Shown one piece after another: positions 34,869-42,935 of a DNA stretch of 64,000 nt. This DNA comes from Flavobacteriales bacterium (lineage in GTDB: Bacteria; Bacteroidota; Bacteroidia; Flavobacteriales_F; PHOS-HE28): assembly GCA_016717225.1 (NCBI GenBank), contig JADKGB010000017.1, forward strand, positions 50,039 through 114,038. Direction: 5' to 3'. Position 1 is the first letter of the stretch. Each line of letters opens with the position of its first letter. The notes under the pieces are model-generated. The model was not told the origin of the DNA, ran no database searches, and saw only the letters and a list, made by a program, of their open reading frames with translations. The position numbers and the translations under genes are program-made.

Positions 34869-35812
34869 TCCACGAAATGAAGACGCTGCATCCCAAAATG
34901 AGCCGGGAGGTGCTATGTCGGTCACTTGGCGTGAGCAGGCAGGCCCACCACAAGCACGGCGTGCGCACCGCGCGCGTGGTGCAGGGCCAAGAACAGGTGC
35001 TGCACCAGGTGCAGGCCATCCGCCAAGAGCAGCCCAAGCTGGGCGGGCTCAAGCTGTATGGCAAGCTGCGCGAAGGGATCCAAGGACTGTCTGTCCCCTT
35101 CGGGCGCGACCGGTTCTTCGACCTGCTGCGGGAGGAGGGCCTGTTGGTGCGCGGGCGCAAGCGGAGCGTGCGCACCACCTGGAGCCGGCACGGCCTGCCG
35201 GTATACCCCGACCTGCTGAAGGGACTATTGATCCAACGGCCCGGACAGGTCTGGGTGAGCGACATCACCTACTGGGCCGTGGAGGAGGGCTTCTACTTCA
35301 TCTTCCTGATCACCGATCTGTGCTCGCACAAGATCATCGGGTATCACGTGGCGGCGAGCATGGACGGGGACCATGCCGTGGCCGCCCTACGCATGGCGCA
35401 GCGCGGCAGCCCGAACCACTTGGAAGGGATCATCCATCACAGCGACCGCGGCAGCCAATACTGCTTCGCCCAGTACATCAAAGCGATCAAGGCTGTAGGC
35501 ATGCCGATCAGCATGACGGAAGATTCCGACCCGCGCGACAACGCGGTTGCCGAGCGGGTCAACGGAATCCTGAAGAACGAATTGCTGGCCCATCATCGTG
35601 GCCAACATCGCACAGGCCAAAGCACTGCTGCACCAAGCCGTTCGCATCTACAACCAGAACGGCCTCATATGAGCTGCGACATGCTCGTGCCGGACCACGC
35701 CCATCTGCTGGACCACAAGCCCAAGCGCAGATGGAAGAACTACTATCGCACTGTCAACCTCACACAGGTCAAACCTCAACTTGTAAACCCAACACAGGAC
35801 TTAGTCCTTTAA
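34865..35812 (+). CDS. IS3-family transposase OrfB (DDE integrase core), with two compensating frame changes
   Basis: The product is about 315 residues. The catalytic triad is visible: Asp in VWVSDITYWAVEEG, Asp in IIHHSDRGSQYC and Glu in RDNAVAERVNGILKNE. An HTH_21-like lead (GLKLYGKLREGIQGLS, FFDLLREEGLLVRGRKR) precedes it. Between about 35588 and 35660 the annotated frame is unlike the family, while the neighbouring frame reads PIIVANIAQAKALLHQAVRI as expected, after which RPHMSCDMLVPDHAH returns. Two nearby indels thus cancel each other. The transposase may be damaged in this stretch, or the sequence may be wrong. Confidence 0.88.
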   Translation: MIHEMKTLHPKMSREVLCRSLGVSRQAHHKHGVRTARVVQGQEQVLHQVQAIRQEQPKLGGLKLYGKLREGIQGLSVPFGRDRFFDLLREEGLLVRGRKRSVRTTWSRHGLPVYPDLLKGLLIQRPGQVWVSDITYWAVEEGFYFIFLITDLCSHKIIGYHVAASMDGDHAVAALRMAQRGSPNHLEGIIHHSDRGSQYCFAQYIKAIKAVGMPISMTEDSDPRDNAVAERVNGILKNELLAHHRGQHRTGQSTAAPSRSHLQPERPHMSCDMLVPDHAHLLDHKPKRRWKNYYRTVNLTQVKPQLVNPTQDLVL

Positions 35813-35815
35813 ACC

Positions 35816-35839
35816 GTCAACTTTTTTCAGGACGAGACA
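35816..35839 (-). repeat. Right terminal inverted repeat of the IS3-family element
   Basis: It is the reverse complement partner of 34425-34448. Confidence 0.85.
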
Positions 35840-35881
35840 GGCGAACCGGGAGCTACCTTCCGCCTACCCTACCCACGCCGC

Positions 35882-36442
35882 ATGCACCGCAAGCGATTCC
35901 TCCTCACCACGATCGCCTCCATGGTTGCGGTCCTCATCACCAAAGGCCAGGCAGTTGCCCTGCAGGTCACCAAAGGGTTCAAGGTGGTCGCTGGCGGAAC
36001 GCGGAACGGCGAGCACTTCACTATGAAGGGCGTAACGGCGAACACGCTGGACCTGAAGATCGGCAGCGCCGACACCGATGGTGGCATGGCGGTATTCGAG
36101 CAGATCGGCCAGAGCCCCAACGGCGGGCCGCCGCTTCACATCCATCCGGCGCAGGACGAGTTCTTCCACGTGCTGGAGGGCGCGTACCGCTTCCGCGTGG
36201 GTGATGAACATTTCGCTGCCGCCGTGGGCGACACGATCTTTCTGCCGCGCGCCGTGCCGCACGCCTTCATCCAGCTCAGCGAGCATGCACGTATGCTGGT
36301 GACCTACCAACCCGCCGGGGATATGGAAGCCTTCTTCCGCGAGACCGCCGCTTGGACCGCACCACCTTCCAAGGACGAAGTAGCACGCGTCTTCGCGGCG
36401 CACGGCATGCAGGTGGTGGGCCCGCCGCTGGCCGTGGAGTGA
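35882..36442 (+). CDS. Cupin-domain protein, probably exported
   Basis: The product is 186 residues. A signal-like N-terminus (HRKRFLLTTIASMVAVLITK) precedes a single cupin. Motif 1 is GGPPLHIHPAQDEFFHVLEG (His, His, Glu metal ligands) near residues 80-100, and motif 2 is GDTIFLPRAVPHAFIQL near 118-135 with the last His ligand. The pattern resembles quercetin-2,3-dioxygenase-like cupins, but the substrate is unknown. A C-terminal helix (DMEAFFRETAAWTAPP) is common in that subgroup. The gene begins 42 bases after the right end of the IS, so its native promoter may have been displaced. Confidence 0.82.
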   Translation: MHRKRFLLTTIASMVAVLITKGQAVALQVTKGFKVVAGGTRNGEHFTMKGVTANTLDLKIGSADTDGGMAVFEQIGQSPNGGPPLHIHPAQDEFFHVLEGAYRFRVGDEHFAAAVGDTIFLPRAVPHAFIQLSEHARMLVTYQPAGDMEAFFRETAAWTAPPSKDEVARVFAAHGMQVVGPPLAVE

Positions 36443-36592
36443 GGCCTCTGCACAAGCCCGTTGGCGCACGTTCCGGGGCGAAATGAAGATGCGTCGCCGC
36501 GTTCGTTCAATGGCACGGCCCGCCCAACTGCTCACACGCAACGCCGACGAGTGCGGAAGTCTCCCGCCAAAGAGGCGCGCGGCCAAGCCCGC

Positions 36593-37951
36593 TCAGCGGA
36601 TCGTCACCACAAGCTTGTAATCGAACTGTGCCGCCGCTCCTGTCGCCAACGATGACGATTGTACCCGGAGAAAGTACGTGCCGGCGGCGATGTTGTGCGC
36701 CGCTGCGTCGAGCGGCGTCGAGCCGGTGCCATCGATCATCGAGCAGAACCCACGACCGTCATCATCGTCCGCCACGAGCTGCGGTTGAAATTCCGCTGGT
36801 CACGTCAAGCACCAGCTGCGTTCCCGCACTGTTGCGCAAGCGGAGCGTGGACGTGATGCCGCCGGTGCAATCGACGCCGGAGTTGTCGAAGGTCTCGAAC
36901 CGCCAAACCTGCTCCGCGGGATTGGTGATCCGGTAGAAAGTCGCGCCGGGATTCGACGGACGCACATGCCCGTCCGCCTGCGCCGAGTGCCGTGGGCTCC
37001 ACCCACTGTTGCTTGCCGGACCCAGCGACCTGCGAATGGAATTGACGTCCGCCTGCGGATCGGGCCATTGGGCTCCAAACCTGGCTCTGGTGCCGTGATC
37101 CCGATCTGGCACTGGCCAGCGCTGCACGTCTGCCCGAGCGGGCAGGTGGATCCATCGTCCACGATGCCGTCGCAGTCGTCATCGAGTCCGTTGCACACCT
37201 CCGCGGAAGGGCTGGTGTTGGCCACGCACATGATCACTCCGCTCACGCATTGGGTGGTGCCCGCCGCGCAAACGCCGACCTGGCCGGTACTGCATGAGGT
37301 GCCGCCACCGGGGTTGCCTTCATCCACGCCACCGCTGCAGTTGTTGTCGTTGCCGTCGCATACCTCGGCCATTCCGGGGTTGATCGCCGGGTTCCCATCA
37401 TTGCAATCCACGGCCGTACCGCAGCCGGCCAAGGAGAAATAGCCGTCCCCGTCCGCGTCTGTGCAAATGGGATTGGCCGCGCTGAGGCCCGGGATGATGA
37501 CGTAGCATCCATTTCCTTGCCACAGCGTATCGCCCGTGGCCGAAACGGTGAAGCACGGAACAGCCCCTGCCGCCAGCGCGTAGGGCACACTGAGCAGCTG
37601 CGTGGTGCCCATCAGCTGGTAACTGCTGCCGCCCGCAGGGTCCAACTCCACCTTCAGGAAGCGCGGCCCCGCTGTCCAGGTGACCGCTGCGAACGTGCCG
37701 AGCACGGGTGTGCCATTGCCCACCTGCACGGTGAAGAGCCCCAGCGGCGAGGTGGTCACGGCCTGCGTTTCCTGGTACACCAGCGCGCCTCCACTGGTGT
37801 TGGCCACGATACCCAGCCGCAGGGATATGGGCTGGGACACGAGCACGTTGCCACTGAGGTCCCGCGCCACGCCTTGGAATTCGAAGGCTTGGGGCACTTG
37901 CGCGAACAGCGCGACAGGGAACAGGAAGAAGCCGAGGATGGAGAGTCGCAT
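36593..37951 (-). pseudogene. MopE-type metal-binding repeat protein with secretion signal, frame-disrupted
   Basis: From the ATG at 37949-37951 the frame starts with a signal peptide (MRLSILGFFLFPVALFAQ). A collagen-binding-like N-domain follows (FEFQGVARDLSGNVLVSQPI, typical of Bacteroidota secreted proteins), then MopE-type repeats rich in Asp, Cys and Asn (CTDADGDGYFS, AVDCNDGNPAINPG, EVCDGNDNNCSGGVDEG, EVCNGLDDDCDGIVDDG). Past about 37100 sense is found in a second frame (FYRITNPAEQVWRFETFDNS). Past about 36790 it moves to a third (GTYFLRVQSSSLATGAAAQF), up to the stop at 36593. The whole would be about 450 residues ending in a pre-peptidase-like domain. It is probably a secreted calcium- or copper-binding surface protein. 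Single-base errors are as likely as true decay. Confidence 0.72.
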
Positions 37952-37971
37952 GGTACTGACGGTTGGTGGGT

Positions 37972-38934
37972 TCAGGGAAGTTGTGCGGAACGGACGTTGT
38001 TGGGTGTGGCGCTGCCAACGGTCACGAGGATCGGGTCACGATCATTGCTTGCACCGATGTACTTGACCTCTCCGTCCATATTCACGTCGTGCGTGGTGTA
38101 AGCGCCGGTTATAACGCTGTTCGGCGTGGTGCTGCCGATGGTCACGAGGATGGGGTCGCGATCGTTATCAATGCCGGTGTACTTCACTTGCTGGTTCACG
38201 GTAACATCCCCGGGCCAGAGATGACGGACGGTTCCGTTGATCCGTTGCGCATCCGTGCCGTAGGTGGGGGTGCTTCCATCGATGAAGTTGATGCCAACGG
38301 CCACGGCGCTCAAGGCCAAGGGATCAAGCGTCATCACGGGCAGATGGTTGCGGTGGCGCACGGCCACATGGTAGGTGCCGGGCACCGCGCTCAATCGCAG
38401 GGGCGAAACACCATCTGTATCCACCACATCCCCATCACGCTGAACAAGCGCACTTCGGGTGGAAAGCACGGTTTGTGGCGTGCTGGCCGAGCGTAGCTCC
38501 ACCAGGACCCAATCCACCACTGCGTCGTTGCTGCTCACACTTAGTACGAGCGGTGTCACCTGCTCCCCACCTCCTTCGCCATACTGGGCAAAGCCGGCCG
38601 CGGTGTACGGCTCGGTGAAGGGTATCAACGCAGCGGAACGCAGCCCATCGCTCATCAAGGAGTTGATGGTGCTGTAAGGGCCGCCCAAGAGCACCTGTGC
38701 ATTGATCGCCACGCGGACCACATCGGGTTGTTGGATACCGGCGGTGATCAGGTGCGTAGGGCCTACGAGCGAGGCGCCGCATACTTGGCCCAAGGACCAG
38801 GAGAGCATGGCGGAAGAGCCTGTTCCATGTCCGCCAGCGCTTGTAGGACCTGCCGGGCCGATGGATTGCGCGTTGGTCCCGAAGGGGAACAACAACAGGC
38901 CAACAATGAAGGATAGGTTAAGGAACGGTCTCAT
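37972..38934 (-). CDS. Secreted protein with a conserved ~240-residue C-terminal module
   Basis: The product is 320 residues from the ATG at 38932-38934 (signal peptide MRPFLNLSFIVGLLLFPFG, cleaved after NAQ). The first part holds LSWSLGQVCGASLVG and TAGIQQP, a pattern seen in many T9SS-associated secreted proteins. From VAINAQVLLGGPY to the end it matches, motif by motif, the C-terminus of the Kelch protein ending at 48836: DWVLVELRSASTP, TRSALVQRDGDVVDTDG and VAVRHRNHLPVM. Two units with NDRDPILV-x-x-G-S-x-T-P-N-(N/S)-V follow, the second opened by a dockerin-like D-V-N-M-D-G. Both proteins end in AQLP. The function is unknown; cell-surface or secreted location is expected. It lies 20 bases upstream of the MopE-type gene on the same strand. 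Confidence 0.8.
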   Translation of the reverse strand: MRPFLNLSFIVGLLLFPFGTNAQSIGPAGPTSAGGHGTGSSAMLSWSLGQVCGASLVGPTHLITAGIQQPDVVRVAINAQVLLGGPYSTINSLMSDGLRSAALIPFTEPYTAAGFAQYGEGGGEQVTPLVLSVSSNDAVVDWVLVELRSASTPQTVLSTRSALVQRDGDVVDTDGVSPLRLSAVPGTYHVAVRHRNHLPVMTLDPLALSAVAVGINFIDGSTPTYGTDAQRINGTVRHLWPGDVTVNQQVKYTGIDNDRDPILVTIGSTTPNSVITGAYTTHDVNMDGEVKYIGASNDRDPILVTVGSATPNNVRSAQLP

Positions 38935-39203
38935 AGCGTCGATGAAGGGTTGACCAAAGTAGCGGATCCGCTGATCCGTCAAATGGCGTATCAAAAGTGG
39001 GCGGGAAGAAGGGAGCGCCTTTGGTCCTCACAGCCGCGGCGCGAACCAACGAAGCCGTCACTCCTTCTAACCTGCACGGTGCGCGTACCCGATGCCACGT
39101 AGCACTGGGCGAGGGACAGGCCAGTGGGTAGGGGGCAGAGGTCCAGCTGTGCGGTCGCCGTGGGCATGGCCTTCGCTGCCCGGCAAGTACAATACCACCA
39201 ACC

Positions 39204-39563
39204 ATGATGAAGCCTCTTGCAGTGATCACCGCGCTTGTGATCTGCGTGCTGGGTGCAACCGCACAAACGCCCAATGCCAGCCCTTCCAGCGAGGTTCTGC
39301 AAAGCTGCCTCTTGGTTACCGGGCCTACCGAATGGGCCAGGCTGAAGTTGAGCACCGACCAACTGGAACACGTACGGCGCATTCAGGAGGCGTGCAAGGA
39401 GGAGTGCGATGTGAAAGGCGTTAAGATGGTGGACAACCCGATTTCCAATGACGATGGGAAAACGGTGATGGCCGAGTTGGTCAACATACTTACCAAGGAC
39501 CAGTATCGTGCATGGGTGGCGTATTGTACCGGAACCACCGCTGGCGGAAAGCCAACGAACTGA
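39204..39563 (+). CDS. Small secreted protein with LTxxQ-like helices
   Basis: The product is 119 residues. A signal peptide (MKPLAVITALVICVLGATAQ) is followed by a helical domain. LKLSTDQLEHVRRIQEACKE and ILTKDQYRAWVAYC have the L-x-L-(S/T)-x-x-Q and L-T-x-x-Q-Y pattern of Spy/CpxP-like periplasmic proteins. Four Cys are present in the mature part. The tail TTAGGKPTN is probably unstructured. It stands alone with more than 200 bases on either side. The Spy/CpxP relationship is a pattern match, not an established assignment. Confidence 0.68.
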   Translation: MMKPLAVITALVICVLGATAQTPNASPSSEVLQSCLLVTGPTEWARLKLSTDQLEHVRRIQEACKEECDVKGVKMVDNPISNDDGKTVMAELVNILTKDQYRAWVAYCTGTTAGGKPTN

Positions 39564-39769
39564 CGCTTTTTTTCCACCGTTGTCGCACCGCTGTGCCCGC
39601 GGTCAACCGCGCTACGCGCGACACGCTGGAAAAGATCCGAGCGTCGCACGCGAGACCGATCCACATTCGGCTTGCAGATCAGCACGTAGCGCATGACCGA
39701 TCGCGGATCCAGCGCGGCTCACCCACTGGATCAGTCGCTCAAATACCTTCGCCCATCTGCTCCTGACCC

Positions 39770-41782
39770 ATGAAACGTTCTGTACTCGCCCTGCTCCCCT
39801 GCGTTCTACTTTCACTGGCACACGCCCAACAGATCACCCTTGATTGGGCCACCGAGACCGTGCCCGCCAACAACCGCGTGAAGCTTGCCGAAGGTGGTGG
39901 CGTATTCGCGTTGGGCACTGGCGATAACAGCGCGGTGATCCAGCGCATCAGCGCAGCGGGTGCCGTGCAGTGGACCAAAACGCTAAGCGCACCCACGCTC
40001 TACGCTATCGACATGGATGTGGACACGAGCAATAACGTGTACATCTACGTGGGCTTCACCACCGGCCAATTGGATCTTGATCCCGGCCCGCAAACCACGC
40101 TGGTAAACCCCGGCAAAGTGTACGCGAAGTACACCAGCAGCGGCCAGTTCCTGTGGGGCTTCAGCATAGAGAACACCACCGACCTCAGCGAGGACTATGG
40201 CGCCATCAGTGTAGATGATGCCGGCAACCTCTACATCCTGGGCGACCTCGGCGAAGGCACCTACGATTTCGATCCCGGTCCCGGTGTGTATGATCTGGTG
40301 TGTGGCGACTTCACCATCGGCTCCTACATCGCGCGTTACCGTCCCGATGGCACTTTGGTGTTCGCGGATGTGCGCACGTGGTACGGTGGGTTCACCAGCA
40401 GCCGGGACATTGATGTGATGCGCGATGGCTCCGCGTTCTATGTGATCCAAACGCTGGACAACGGCGGCCCACTGAGCTCGCAGATCGACGTGGATCCCGG
40501 TCCCGGAGTCTTCAATGTGTACACCGAAACGCAGAGCATCATGCGGTACGACAGTGCGTTCGCTTTTCAAGGACAGGCCTACACCAACTACGGCGACATC
40601 CGCTTGTGCGCAGATGCGCAGGGCGATGCGTACTTGATGGGTACCGCCAGCGTGGGCGCCGGTTTCTGGGCTGTGAAGTACAGCGGCAACGGCCCGAACC
40701 TGACGCAGGTGTACAGCACGCCGCTCACGTCTACCGGCAATTTGCGCCCAGGGGATATTGCCCCGGACGATCAAGGCGGTTGCCTGGGCATGTACAGCAA
40801 CAACTGCACGAACAGCGTGATCCGCTTTTACAAAATGAACGTGAGCGGCCTGGTGGACTTCAGCCTGTTCATCAACAGCGGAACCGATTGCACCTTGCCC
40901 GGCGGCAAAGGCTTCGATGTGGATGGCAACAGCTTCTACATGGGCACCTACAACAACGGCTACGTGGTGGATTTCGAACCCGGCGCGAGCGTGCTTTCCC
41001 TGCCCACCGGCAACAACGATGGGGTGGTGGCCCGCTACGACTGGTGCGCCGATGCGCCTTTCCAACCGTTCGATATACTCCTCCCCTCGCCCATTTGCAC
41101 CTTGGACACGGTAACCTTCAATGTGTCCGCTTTCGGCGACGCGAGCAGCTACACCTGGAACACCAGTGTCTGGCCCATTCTCTCCGGGCAGGGAACAGCG
41201 AGTATAACAGCGCTCGTGTCCAGTATTGGCAATGATGCTATTTCCGTAATAGCGGTGAATGCCTGTGGCAGCAGCGACCCCGTGGAAGTGTATCCCGTGA
41301 GCTTCTACCCCGAATGGAGCCCGCTGGAAGATGCAGAGGAGTGCTACAATTACAACGGTGTCATCGACCCGCAGCTCTGTCCCGATTGCACAGCCTCCTG
41401 GCAACCTGGCGGTGAAACCACGCCAACATTATCCGTGTCGATCACGGAGACCACCACCTTCATTCTTACAGTGACCAGCGGCGGTTGCGTGGATACGGAT
41501 ACCCTTACGATCACGATCGATCCGTGCTTGGCTGTCGACGATGCAACGCGTGAACCGGTGTCCTTGTCACCCGTACCGGTCGCGAGCGGCGAGCTGTTGC
41601 GCGTTCGTGGTGTGCTACCACGCGAGCTCGCCTTCATCACCAGCGCCGATGGACGGCAATACCCCATTGCCGCTGTAGCAACAGGCACCATGGCGATGAT
41701 CGCGACAAGTCAGTTCGCTGCCGGTGCCTACACGTTGCGCTCTACCGATGGAAGGGCATGGCGGTTCGTAGTGGTGCGCTGA
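39770..41782 (+). CDS. Beta-propeller secreted protein with T9SS type A-like tail
   Basis: The product is 670 residues. The signal peptide is MKRSVLALLPCVLLSLAHA. Residues to about 430 form SBBP-like propeller blades with D-x-D-P-G-P-G motifs (DLDPGPQTTL, DFDPGPGVYDL, DVDPGPGVFNV), each on a Y-I-A-R-Y/W strand pattern. An Ig-like part follows (SYTWNTSVWPILSGQG). The final 75 residues (VSLSPVPVASGELLRVRG ... LRSTDGRAWRFVVVR) resemble a Por secretion tail, which T9SS cargo proteins need for export and attachment. The stop codon touches the stop of the convergent small gene (41780-41785 reads TGATCA). No enzymatic motif is visible. Confidence 0.82.
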   Translation: MKRSVLALLPCVLLSLAHAQQITLDWATETVPANNRVKLAEGGGVFALGTGDNSAVIQRISAAGAVQWTKTLSAPTLYAIDMDVDTSNNVYIYVGFTTGQLDLDPGPQTTLVNPGKVYAKYTSSGQFLWGFSIENTTDLSEDYGAISVDDAGNLYILGDLGEGTYDFDPGPGVYDLVCGDFTIGSYIARYRPDGTLVFADVRTWYGGFTSSRDIDVMRDGSAFYVIQTLDNGGPLSSQIDVDPGPGVFNVYTETQSIMRYDSAFAFQGQAYTNYGDIRLCADAQGDAYLMGTASVGAGFWAVKYSGNGPNLTQVYSTPLTSTGNLRPGDIAPDDQGGCLGMYSNNCTNSVIRFYKMNVSGLVDFSLFINSGTDCTLPGGKGFDVDGNSFYMGTYNNGYVVDFEPGASVLSLPTGNNDGVVARYDWCADAPFQPFDILLPSPICTLDTVTFNVSAFGDASSYTWNTSVWPILSGQGTASITALVSSIGNDAISVIAVNACGSSDPVEVYPVSFYPEWSPLEDAEECYNYNGVIDPQLCPDCTASWQPGGETTPTLSVSITETTTFILTVTSGGCVDTDTLTITIDPCLAVDDATREPVSLSPVPVASGELLRVRGVLPRELAFITSADGRQYPIAAVATGTMAMIATSQFAAGAYTLRSTDGRAWRFVVVR

Positions 41783-42196
41783 TCAACCGCGCCAGGTGTA
41801 ATTCGCATCGGGCACCTCCAACACGTTGCCCTTCGCGTCCATAACCACCACCTTCACGGTGAACGGCGTGCCCGCGGGCAGATTGGCGATCATGGTGCGC
41901 ATGGCCGTAGAGATCGTACCGCCGCTACCGGTGGCCGTTGCATCCTTGCCGGTGCAGTCCATGATGCAAATGGTGAGCGACGTGATACGCGCATCAGGAA
42001 CGCAACCCTGAAGCTCGATGGCCTTGATCGCGGACCATTCCGCCTTGGTGATATCTCCACTGATCTTGGTGGCCAAGCGTATGCGCGGCGGGCCACCAAC
42101 AGGGGCGAGCATTTTGGCCCCGGGATCGAACACGGTTGCCGGTTGGAACGAAGTGCATAGCAGTGCCGCAGCGAGAAAAAGAGAATGTGTGAACAT
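41783..42196 (-). CDS. Secreted protein resembling a GldM C-terminal domain
   Basis: The product is 137 residues with a signal peptide (MFTHSLFLAAALLCTSF). The mature part reads RLATKISGDITKAEWSAIKA, later ITSLTICIMDCTGKD, then GGTISTAMRTMIANLPAGTP and FTVKVVVMDAKGNV. The order S-G-x-I-(S/T)-K-A-x, a strand with S-x-T-x-x-I/V, then a helix with polar start and F-x-V/I-x-x-x-D-A-K-G resembles the last periplasmic domain of GldM/PorM, the T9SS shaft protein. Here it is a free-standing secreted domain. I saw this by eye only. The gene is convergent with the propeller gene, and the two stops abut. Confidence 0.6.
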   Translation of the reverse strand: MFTHSLFLAAALLCTSFQPATVFDPGAKMLAPVGGPPRIRLATKISGDITKAEWSAIKAIELQGCVPDARITSLTICIMDCTGKDATATGSGGTISTAMRTMIANLPAGTPFTVKVVVMDAKGNVLEVPDANYTWRG

Positions 42197-42392
42197 GGTT
42201 CTGGGTGTTGGTTACCGAACATCAATTCGGCACCGGCAGATGGTAACGCGTGGGATCAACGGCCCATCACAATGCCCTGTTTTCGCGCACATGCGCCGAA
42301 GACTAGGAAGTGTGCATAGAAGTTCCGTAACGTTGAACTGCCAAGTCCACCAGCTGCTCGCTGGATCACCCTCTTGACATTGAGGAGCGTAC

Positions 42393-42878
42393 ATGGAAAA
42401 CGCCTTATGGAGCGCAGGCATGGCGTGGGCATTGCCCGATGGCCGTGCGATCATCAGTGCGTGTTGCGTCAGCCTGCTGATCGCGGGTTGCAATGCGCAG
42501 CAACCCGAACCTGTGCCACTGCCCGCACCAACCGCCGCGCAACCACCACCGGTGGAACAGGCGGCACCGCTACCGCCGCCAATAGCGCCCGAGGACGATG
42601 CCGCCACACCCAACTTCCCGGCTCCCGATAGCCAGCAGGGTGCCGCACTCACCTACCGCATCATCGATGCGCCCAACGGCACCTTCGGCTACGACATCCT
42701 GAGCGATGGGAAGCTCTTGATCCACCAGACCAATTTGCCCGGCCAGCCCGGCCACGAAGGCTGCAAGACGAAAGCCGATGCCGAGAAACTCGCCGACTAC
42801 GTGATCAAAAAGATCAAGAAGGGCGAAATGCCCCCCACCGTTACCCCCGAAGAATTGAAGACCCTTGGCATGATCTGA
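42393..42878 (+). CDS. DUF4907 lipoprotein (copy 1)
   Basis: The product is 161 residues. A lipobox LLIAGCNAQ near residue 32 predicts a lipoprotein. A proline-rich linker (QPEPVPLPAPTAAQPPPVEQ) follows, then the DUF4907 domain: TYRIIDAPNGTFGYDILSDG, LLIHQTNLPGQPGHEGCKTK, KKIKKGEMPPTVTPEELKTL. The biochemical role of DUF4907 is not known. The next gene, 57 bases downstream, encodes a very large Kelch protein. The same pair of gene types occurs again at 53409-63001, so the two are probably functionally linked. Confidence 0.85.
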   Translation: MENALWSAGMAWALPDGRAIISACCVSLLIAGCNAQQPEPVPLPAPTAAQPPPVEQAAPLPPPIAPEDDAATPNFPAPDSQQGAALTYRIIDAPNGTFGYDILSDGKLLIHQTNLPGQPGHEGCKTKADAEKLADYVIKKIKKGEMPPTVTPEELKTLGMI

Positions 42879-42935
42879 CCCAGTAACCACAACGGGCCAT
42901 TGCGCGCCCTCCGCCCCCTATTCACCACCACCCGC

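Larger units (their letters stand above)
34425..35839 (+). mobile_element. IS3-family insertion sequence (1,415 bp)
   Basis: Terminal inverted repeats of 24 bp lie at 34425-34448 and 35816-35839 and agree at 21 of 24 positions. They begin TGTC and contain GTCCTGAAA. Two overlapping transposase frames (OrfA and OrfB) lie between them with a -1 slippage site. I found no convincing target-site duplication, so either the outermost bases of the ends are misplaced or the duplication has been lost. The right end is only 42 bases from the start of a cupin gene. Confidence 0.9.

Noticed and set aside
39983..41404. A 473-codon minus-strand frame
   Set aside because: It is antisense to the propeller gene; an artefact of high GC at third positions.
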